Assembly: GCA_031258755.1 (NCBI GenBank)
Contig: JAIRMK010000150.1
Location: forward strand, 1-13,025
Origin: Prevotellaceae bacterium
GTDB taxonomy: Bacteria > Bacteroidota > Bacteroidia > Bacteroidales > UBA932
Reading direction: 5' to 3'
DNA: 13,025 nucleotides
Part shown: piece by piece, positions 7,565-11,924 of the stretch
Layout: each line of letters opens with the position of its first letter
Numbering within the stretch: position 1 is the stretch's first letter
Notes under the pieces: model-generated
Databases searched by the model: none
What the model saw: only the letters and a program-made list of their open reading frames with translations
What the model was told of the DNA's origin: nothing
Program-made: the position numbers and the translations under genes

Positions 7565-7596
7565 ATTTATTATCATTACTTTATATTTTTATTGTT

Positions 7597-8412
7597 ATGG
7601 AATGTTTTAGTCCTCAATCTGTTATGCGTCCTGGTCAGGATAATTCTCGTGATCGGGTTGTTGTGCCTTGTGGCAAGTGTACTGCTTGTTTATCTACTAA
7701 GCGTATTCAGTGGTCTGTTCGGCTTCGAGAGCAGTTGAAAACTTCCTTTTCGGCTTATTTTGTCACATTGACTTATGCTACGCCCCCTAAAGATGGCGTT
7801 AATAAGTATGACGTTCAATGTTATATGAAGCGTCTTCGTAAGCGTTTTAAGGTGCCATTTAAGTATTATTTATGTGCTGAGTATGGTTCTCAAACACATA
7901 GGCCTCATTATCATTTTATTGTATTGTTTAGTTCGAAGCCTGAGTTGTATTTCTCTCGTTCTGTTGAAGATGTGTTTGTTTCTGCGTGGTCGCATGGTTT
8001 CGTTTCTGTTGGTACTGTTACTGATGCGTCTATTGCCTATACTACTAAGTATATGATTTCTAAGTCTTTTTTTCCTGAAGGTCTTACCCCGCCGTTTCAT
8101 CTTGTGTCGAAAGGTCTTGGTAAGGATTATGTTTCTTACATGAAGCAGTGGCACCAGGACGATGTTTTAGGTCGTTCTTATGTGCCTTTATTTGATGGTG
8201 TTCATGCTTCTATGCCGCGTTATTACAAAGATAAGATATATACTGATGTTCAGCGTCGTATGATGTCTTCACGTTATCAGACAGAGCGTCTTGTGTCTCT
8301 CCCTGATGAGTCTGTTACTCGGTCTGGTGACAATGTGTTTCAGCTTGCTGATTTGTCTAAGCAGGCTATTACTCGTCGTGTTTATAATCAGTTAAATAAG
8401 AGGAAATTATGA
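7597..8412 (+). CDS. Microvirus replication initiator (VP4, HUH endonuclease)
   Basis: 271 aa. It nicks the phage plus-strand origin, stays covalently bound and starts rolling-circle replication using host polymerase. Residues 24-31 read PCGKCTAC, the cysteine cluster typical of gokushovirus VP4. HUH motif I is FVTLTY (55-60), motif II is RPHYHFIVLF with His104 and His106, and motif III is AYTTKYMISK with Tyr148, Lys151 and Tyr152. The chosen start gives MECFSPQ, like other VP4 N-termini. An in-frame ATG at 7561 would add 12 hydrophobic residues and lies within the attachment site, so it is less likely. Only about 43 bp separate the attL core from this start, so little phage sequence upstream remains in the integrated state. 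VP2 begins 1 bp after the stop. Confidence 0.95.
   Translation: MECFSPQSVMRPGQDNSRDRVVVPCGKCTACLSTKRIQWSVRLREQLKTSFSAYFVTLTYATPPKDGVNKYDVQCYMKRLRKRFKVPFKYYLCAEYGSQTHRPHYHFIVLFSSKPELYFSRSVEDVFVSAWSHGFVSVGTVTDASIAYTTKYMISKSFFPEGLTPPFHLVSKGLGKDYVSYMKQWHQDDVLGRSYVPLFDGVHASMPRYYKDKIYTDVQRRMMSSRYQTERLVSLPDESVTRSGDNVFQLADLSKQAITRRVYNQLNKRKL
8401..8406 (+). promoter_or_regulatory. Ribosome binding site of VP2
   Basis: AGGAAA at the end of VP4, with 7 nt to the ATG at 8414, is a recognisable Shine-Dalgarno sequence. This is unusual beside the AT-rich leaders of the other phage genes, and it supports the 8414 start and translational coupling to VP4. Confidence 0.5.
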
Positions 8413-8413
8413 T

Positions 8414-9310
8414 ATGGATATGTATCCTATTGATGTTAATGGTCGTGAAGTATCTGATTCTTATGCTTTGTCTGCCAATTCTTTACGTATTAATGAGCAA
8501 TGGCTTGAGCCGGCTATTGGTTATGGTGCTCTTGCTGCTCTTGCATTTAAAGGTATGGGAAGTGGTATAGCTCCATATATTAGTGCTGCTGTTGATGCTG
8601 GTGTTAATCTTTATGGTATTATTTCCAATCGTGATGCTGTTTCTGCTTCTAATGAGGCTAATATTCAGCTTAGCCGTGAGCAGATGGCCTGGCAGGAGGC
8701 CATGTGGAATAAGCAGAATGCGTATAATACGCCGGCTGCTCAGATGCAGCGTTTTTCTCAGGCTGGTTTAAATCCTAATCTTATTTATGGTCAAGGTTCC
8801 TCTGGCAATGCCCAGTCTGTCGGTAACTATCAGCGTGCGAATGTGTCCCCGGAGAAGCTCGAAGGTCTCGAGCGTTTGGCTATTCTTGGACATTATCTTG
8901 ATTTGTCTTACAAGGCTGCTCAGGTTGATAATGTTAAGGTTCAGAATGATTTGCTTGTTGAGCAGGCCGCGTTAGCGGCTCAACAGGCATGGCGTGCTTC
9001 ATTTGATAATAGTATTGAGCTTGGATTATGGTCTGATGATGTTGAACTTGATTCGCTTTCAAATCGTCGTTCTCATATGCAGCGTTATGCTTATGAGGCT
9101 AAGCGTGCAAATTATCAGCGTTCTGTGCGTGATCTTGAGGCTTTAGATGTTGATATTAGCAATAAGCGTATTCAAGGTCGTATTTTGAGTTCTGAGGCTG
9201 TTTCTAAGCAGATAGAGTCTGAGCTTAATGCTCTCGGTGTATCGACTCATGATCCCATATGGCAGCGTTTGATTGCTAAGTTATTGACTATGTTTGGAAT
9301 ATCATTTTAA
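8414..9310 (+). CDS. Microvirus DNA pilot / minor spike protein (VP2, H-like)
   Basis: 298 aa. In microviruses this protein is carried in the virion and forms the conduit for genome delivery. The family hallmark is visible at 97-127: MWNKQNAYNTPAAQMQRFSQ followed by AGLNPNLIYGQ. An alanine- and glycine-rich hydrophobic segment (about 33-70) precedes it and is probably membrane-interacting. The rest (about 145-275) is predicted long helix with many Ala, Glu, Gln and Lys, suitable for the coiled-coil tube known for phiX174 H. The gene is placed between VP4 and the capsid gene, 1 bp after VP4 and 12 bp before VP1. Its stop codon overlaps a promoter-like TAAATTTG. Confidence 0.93.
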   Translation: MDMYPIDVNGREVSDSYALSANSLRINEQWLEPAIGYGALAALAFKGMGSGIAPYISAAVDAGVNLYGIISNRDAVSASNEANIQLSREQMAWQEAMWNKQNAYNTPAAQMQRFSQAGLNPNLIYGQGSSGNAQSVGNYQRANVSPEKLEGLERLAILGHYLDLSYKAAQVDNVKVQNDLLVEQAALAAQQAWRASFDNSIELGLWSDDVELDSLSNRRSHMQRYAYEAKRANYQRSVRDLEALDVDISNKRIQGRILSSEAVSKQIESELNALGVSTHDPIWQRLIAKLLTMFGISF

Positions 9311-9315
9311 ATTTG
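9289..9315 (+). promoter_or_regulatory. Candidate promoter elements before the capsid gene
   Basis: Two perfect TAnnTTTG matches occur in tandem, TATGTTTG (9289-9296) and TAAATTTG (9308-9315), just before the VP1 ATG at 9323. The second would give an almost leaderless mRNA. T-rich phage DNA makes this motif frequent by chance and no TTTG box is correctly spaced, so support is weak. Confidence 0.25.
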
Positions 9316-9322
9316 TAATATT

Positions 9323-10924
9323 ATGTCAAATCGTTTGTTCACATCTGTAAAGGTTAAGCGTCCTAAACGCAATGTCTTTGACTTATCCCATGAACGAAAG
9401 CTTTCATTTAATATGGGTGATTTGGTTCCCATTTTTTTGGAAGAGGTCGTTCCTGGTGATAGTTTTAGGCTTAATACTGAGTTGTTTATTCGTTTGGCGC
9501 CTATGTTGGCGCCAATGATGCATCGTGTGAATGTATATACGCACTTTTTTTATGTGCCTAATCGTCTTGTGTTCGATAAGTGGCAGGATTTTATTACCGG
9601 AGGTGTTGATGGTCAGGATGAGACTGTTTTTCCTAATTTTAATGTCTTTGATACTCCTGATCCGACTCTTTTTTTAGATGGTTCATTGTCTGATTATCTT
9701 GGTTTGCCTTCGCTTCCAGCGGTTCCTCCGTCGCCTTCTTTTTCTGAGTTTTTTGTAAATTCGCTTCCTTTTCGTTCCTATCAGTTGATTTATAATGAGT
9801 TTTATCGTGATCAGACGTTGACTCCTGAGGTTGTGTTTGGTAAAGGTTCGACTGTTTCTTCTGCTGATATTGGCTCTATATGTAAGCTTCGTCGTCGGTC
9901 TTGGGAGAAGGATTACTTCACCAGTGCTTTGCCATGGCCGCAACGTGGTGCGGATGTGTTGTTGCCTCTCGGTGAGTCTGCGCCTGTTGTGTTTGATGGT
10001 TTTCCTATAGGTAATCCGCCTGAGTTTGTTAATTCTGTTGGTTCTCGCGTTGATATTGGCGATCTTCAGTCTACTAGGTTTCCTATGATTCCTGGTTCTC
10101 CTTATGGTATTGGATCTTCTGGTGCTCCTACTCAGCCTCTTGGTTTAGATCCTAGAGGATCTCTTCAGGCTGATTTGTCTGATGCTTCATCATCTACTAT
10201 TAATGAGTGGCGTCGTGCGTTGCGTTTGCAGGAGTGGCTCGAAAAGAATGCGCGTGCGGGTTCGCGTTATATAGAGCAGATTTTATCGCATTTTGGTGTT
10301 CGTTCTTCTGATGCCCGGCTTCAGCGTCCTGAGTTTCTTGGAGGCGGTAAGTCGCCTGTTGTGATTTCTGAGGTTCTACAGACGTCGGCTTCCGATGACG
10401 TGACGCCTCAGGGTAATATGTCCGGCCATGGTGTAGCCGTAGGTAATACGCATGGTTTCAAAAAATTTTTTGAAGAGCATGGTTTTGTGATTGGTATCAT
10501 GTCTGTGTTGCCGCGTACGGCTTATTTTCAAGGTGTGCCCAAAAAGTTTTTTAAATCGGATAAGTTCGATTATTTTTGGCCGTCGTTCGCACATTTGGGC
10601 GAACAGCCCATACTGAATAAGGAGTTGTACGTAAGTTCTGATGCTGATGTTAATGAGTCTACATTTGGCTATACGCCCCGGTATGCAGAGTATAAGTATG
10701 CTCCTAATACGGTTCATGGCGATTTTCGTTCTAATATGTCGTATTGGCACATGGCGCGTAGTTTTTCTTCGCGTCCTAATTTGAATGCTGCTTTTGTTTC
10801 TTCTGATCCTACGCATCGTATTTTTGCTGTTACAGATCCGTCTGTTCATAAGTTGTATGCTCAGGTATATCATAATTGCAAAGCAATTCGTCCTATGCCT
10901 AAGTTTGGTACCCCTACACTATAA
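9323..10924 (+). CDS. Microvirus major capsid protein (VP1, F-like)
   Basis: 533 aa, a jelly-roll protein that builds the T=1 icosahedral shell. The N-terminal region is strongly conserved in the family: NVFDLSHERKLSFNMGDLVP (17-36), then PGDSFRLNTE (44-53), and VYTHFFYVPNRLVFDKWQDF (71-90). Further signatures are LPFRSYQLIYNEFYRDQ (148-164), RRSWEKDYFTSALPWPQRG (191-209), EWLEKNARAGSRYIEQIL near 304-321, and RPMPKFGTPTL at the C-terminus. Residues about 210-290 are Gly-, Ser- and Pro-rich and match no core motif. This is where gokushoviruses carry the variable surface insertion, so it is the likely host-range loop. It is flanked by VP2 (12 bp) and VP3 (5 bp). Confidence 0.97.
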   Translation: MSNRLFTSVKVKRPKRNVFDLSHERKLSFNMGDLVPIFLEEVVPGDSFRLNTELFIRLAPMLAPMMHRVNVYTHFFYVPNRLVFDKWQDFITGGVDGQDETVFPNFNVFDTPDPTLFLDGSLSDYLGLPSLPAVPPSPSFSEFFVNSLPFRSYQLIYNEFYRDQTLTPEVVFGKGSTVSSADIGSICKLRRRSWEKDYFTSALPWPQRGADVLLPLGESAPVVFDGFPIGNPPEFVNSVGSRVDIGDLQSTRFPMIPGSPYGIGSSGAPTQPLGLDPRGSLQADLSDASSSTINEWRRALRLQEWLEKNARAGSRYIEQILSHFGVRSSDARLQRPEFLGGGKSPVVISEVLQTSASDDVTPQGNMSGHGVAVGNTHGFKKFFEEHGFVIGIMSVLPRTAYFQGVPKKFFKSDKFDYFWPSFAHLGEQPILNKELYVSSDADVNESTFGYTPRYAEYKYAPNTVHGDFRSNMSYWHMARSFSSRPNLNAAFVSSDPTHRIFAVTDPSVHKLYAQVYHNCKAIRPMPKFGTPTL

Positions 10925-10929
10925 TATAT

Positions 10930-11310
10930 ATGTATATGCATTTTTCTACTCCTTATAAGTATGATCCTGCTGATGTAGGATGTTATGAGGTTCTCAGTGA
11001 TGAGCCCTCGATGACAGTTCCGGATCAGTCTTTAACTGTTCGTGATTTGCTTGAGCGCTATACGCGCGGTATTGCTCCGGCTTGTGCCCGGGAGCCCTTG
11101 TATGATGATCGTGAAAATCTTGATTTTGAGGATGTTGATCCTTCTGAGCGTCCGGATTTTGATTTGGTTGATGTTGATTTACATCGTCGTAATCTTGAAG
11201 CTTTATCTGAGAAGGTCAGTGCAGAGGTTAAAGCTGCTAAGAAGAAGAAAGATGAGAAAGAGCAGCCGCCGCCGGCGACTGCTCCGGTAAGCGAAACTAC
11301 GAAAGCGTAG
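10930..11310 (+). CDS. Microvirus internal scaffolding protein (VP3, B-like)
   Basis: 126 aa. It would assist procapsid assembly and be absent from the mature virion. The region PSMTVPDQSLTVRDLLERYT (26-45) followed by RG matches the VP3 pattern of a short Ser/Thr stretch and a conserved DLLERY-type helix. Residues 59-82 are acidic (DDRENLDFEDVDPSERPDFD). The C-terminus is Lys- and Glu-rich, then Pro/Ala-rich (KKKKDEKEQPPPATAP). The start at 10930 is 5 bp after the VP1 stop; a second ATG at 10936 would remove two residues and cannot be excluded. The stop codon is part of a small hairpin CTACG/CGTAG (11297-11310), and an intrinsic terminator follows. An 82-aa hydrophobic reading frame overlaps in the +1 frame. 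Confidence 0.88.
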   Translation: MYMHFSTPYKYDPADVGCYEVLSDEPSMTVPDQSLTVRDLLERYTRGIAPACAREPLYDDRENLDFEDVDPSERPDFDLVDVDLHRRNLEALSEKVSAEVKAAKKKKDEKEQPPPATAPVSETTKA

Positions 11311-11332
11311 CGAGAGTAGTGGAGCGTAAGAG

Positions 11333-11363
11333 TAGTCGCCAGTGGCGGCTATTGCTTTTTTTT
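11333..11363 (+). terminator. Intrinsic terminator after VP3
   Basis: Stem TAGTCGCC/GGCGGCTA (11333-11340 with 11344-11351, one G-T pair), a 3-nt loop, then TTGC and eight T residues (11356-11363). It closes the VP4-VP2-VP1-VP3 gene series. Confidence 0.85.
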
Positions 11364-11374
11364 CGATTATTGTT

Positions 11375-11392
11375 TATCGTATATATGCGATA
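11375..11392. repeat. 18-bp near-perfect palindrome
   Basis: The sequence TATCGTATATATGCGATA is self-complementary apart from one G-T pair. It lies between the first terminator and the large hairpin. Its dyad form suits a dimeric DNA-binding protein, but no role is shown by the sequence. Confidence 0.5.
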
Positions 11393-11401
11393 GAGTAGTT
11401 T

Positions 11402-11445
11402 GACATTCGCAAGGGCGCCCCCCATGGGGGTGCCCGCGGAATGTC
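11402..11445 (+). repeat. Large GC-rich hairpin in the phage non-coding region
   Basis: The outer stem is GACATTC/GAATGTC (11402-11408 with 11439-11445), with a small internal loop (GCAA against GCG). The inner stem is GGGCGCCCCC/GGGGGTGCCC (11413-11422 with 11426-11435, one G-T pair) and the loop is CAT. It is the most stable structure visible in the phage and has no T-run, so it is not a terminator. It may serve in single-stranded DNA as a complementary-strand origin or a packaging signal (inference). Confidence 0.7.
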
Positions 11446-11451
11446 TTCTTT

Positions 11452-11472
11452 AGCGCCGCCAGGCGCTTTTTT
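11452..11472 (+). terminator. Second intrinsic terminator in the phage non-coding region
   Basis: Stem AGCGCC/GGCGCT (11452-11457 with 11462-11467), loop GCCA, then a run of six T (11467-11472). Its T-run adjoins the first base of the candidate origin hairpin. Confidence 0.75.
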
Positions 11473-11505
11473 AGCATTAATACTTTACTTGATATATTAA
11501 TGCTA
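11472..11505 (+). other. Candidate phage plus-strand origin of replication (nick site in hairpin loop)
   Basis: A perfect 11-bp stem TAGCATTAATA/TATTAATGCTA (11472-11482 with 11495-11505) presents the 12-nt loop CTTTACTTGATA. The loop contains ACTTGATA, and with the next base ACTTGATAT, identical to the start of the phiX174 origin that gene A protein cuts after CTTG. TTAAT follows 2 nt later, close to the TAAT of phiX174. The predicted nick is between 11491 and 11492. The HUH initiator VP4 would be the enzyme. Confidence 0.7.
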
Positions 11506-11508
11506 ATT

Positions 11509-11532
11509 GACACCTCATTATTAATGAGTGTC
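11509..11532 (+). repeat. Hairpin next to the candidate origin
   Basis: GACA/TGTC and CTCATT/AATGAG pair (11509-11519 with 11523-11532) with one bulged C and loop ATT. It lies 3 bp after the origin stem and may be part of the initiator-binding region. Confidence 0.55.
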
Positions 11533-11538
11533 TTATAT

Positions 11539-11558
11539 GGGCTGGCGATAGGGCTGGC
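11539..11558 (+). repeat. Direct repeat GGGCTGGC, two copies
   Basis: GGGCTGGC occurs at 11539-11546 and 11551-11558, a 12-bp period, about 50 bp after the predicted nick. A flanking TATGG/CCATA pairing encloses both copies. They could be iterons for VP4 binding; two copies is thin evidence. Confidence 0.4.
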
Positions 11559-11631
11559 CATAAGGTTTTTTCTTAATATTTATTTAACGATTTATTAATA
11601 TTCTCTTAATATAAATATTGTTTTAAGGTTG

Positions 11632-11639
11632 TATATTTG
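11632..11639 (+). promoter_or_regulatory. Candidate phage promoter upstream of the J-like gene
   Basis: TATATTTG is a perfect TAnnTTTG -7 element, identical to the one before host rarA. It lies 41 nt before the J-like ATG (11681) and 6 nt before an ATG at 11646 in another frame. A TTTG box at the standard 20-nt spacing is missing. It follows two terminators, so it would begin a new transcript that, in the circular phage, runs through att into VP4. Confidence 0.45.
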
Positions 11640-11680
11640 TGCATTATGAAATTTTCTCAAATTTTTAAATATTATATCTC

Positions 11681-11800
11681 ATGGCACGCTTCAGGTCTTC
11701 TCGTTCGTTTTCTCGTCGGCGTCGTACATTTTCTCGTGGTCGCCGCTCTGGTCGCCGTTATGGTAGTTATAAAATCTCGCGCGGCGGAATAAGGCTGTAG
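11681..11800 (+). CDS. Small arginine-rich DNA-binding protein (J-like)
   Basis: 39 aa, of which 14 are arginine. It opens MARFRSSRSFSRRRR and ends RGGIRL, an ending typical of the small basic peptides of gokushoviruses. In phiX174 the J protein neutralises and packs the ssDNA inside the capsid, and that role is inferred here. It is encoded downstream of the non-coding origin region and ends 35 bp before the right attachment site. In the circular genome it would lie directly before VP4. A hydrophobic reading frame overlaps it in the +1 frame (11646-11792). Confidence 0.85.
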   Translation: MARFRSSRSFSRRRRTFSRGRRSGRRYGSYKISRGGIRL

Positions 11801-11835
11801 GATAGTATTTTATGTCTGTTTTTTTTTGATTATAA

Positions 11836-11863
11836 AAACGACATAATTTATATTATGTTAAGT
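11836..11863 (+). other. attR: intact dif site
   Basis: XerC arm AAACGACATAA (11836-11846), centre TTTATA (11847-11852), XerD arm TTATGTTAAGT (11853-11863). Against Escherichia coli dif the XerD arm matches 10 of 11 bases, the centre 5 of 6, and the inner XerC arm CATAA fully. The site should therefore serve as the chromosome dimer resolution site, with its XerC half supplied by the phage. It lies 61 bp before rarA. Confidence 0.85.
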
Positions 11864-11899
11864 AGCGTATTTTGAGAACACATTTTCAATATTATTCCT

Positions 11900-11907
11900 T
11901 ATATTTG
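11900..11907 (+). promoter_or_regulatory. Candidate promoter element of rarA
   Basis: TATATTTG, a perfect TAnnTTTG, 17 nt before the rarA ATG. A TTTG occurs at 11871-11874, but the 25-nt spacer is longer than the usual 19-21. Both lie on the host side of dif, so rarA keeps this promoter after phage insertion. Confidence 0.5.
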
Positions 11908-11924
11908 TAAAAATTGTACAGGAT

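Larger units (their letters stand above)
7548..11846 (+). mobile_element. Complete Microviridae prophage, 4,299 bp
   Basis: The unit lies between the two dif-like sites; the distance between equivalent bases is 4,299 bp, which would be the size of the circular genome. All expected core genes are present and intact: replication initiator, DNA pilot, major capsid, internal scaffold and a J-like basic peptide. No integrase or repressor gene is visible. Codons are T-rich at position three, unlike the flanking host genes. Gene order (VP4, VP2, VP1, VP3, J) differs from the usual gokushovirus order. With the small size it recalls the Pichovirinae group linked to Parabacteroides; that placement is from memory and would need a capsid tree. 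Confidence 0.95.

Noticed and set aside
7561..7596. An earlier in-frame ATG that would extend VP4 by 12 hydrophobic residues.
   Set aside because: It lies inside the attachment-site arm, and the later start gives MECFSPQ, matching VP4 N-termini of related phages.
10376..10873. A 165-codon open frame on the minus strand within the capsid gene, and a shorter one at 9683-9943.
   Set aside because: Antisense to a strongly conserved capsid gene; the Arg/Ile/Thr-rich composition is what T-rich sense codons give on the other strand.
11367..11561. A 64-codon minus-strand frame across the phage non-coding region.
   Set aside because: It runs through the hairpins and terminators and has no recognisable motif; best explained by chance.
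11801..11831. A terminator after the J-like gene, suggested by nine consecutive T residues.
   Set aside because: No GC-containing stem precedes the T-run.
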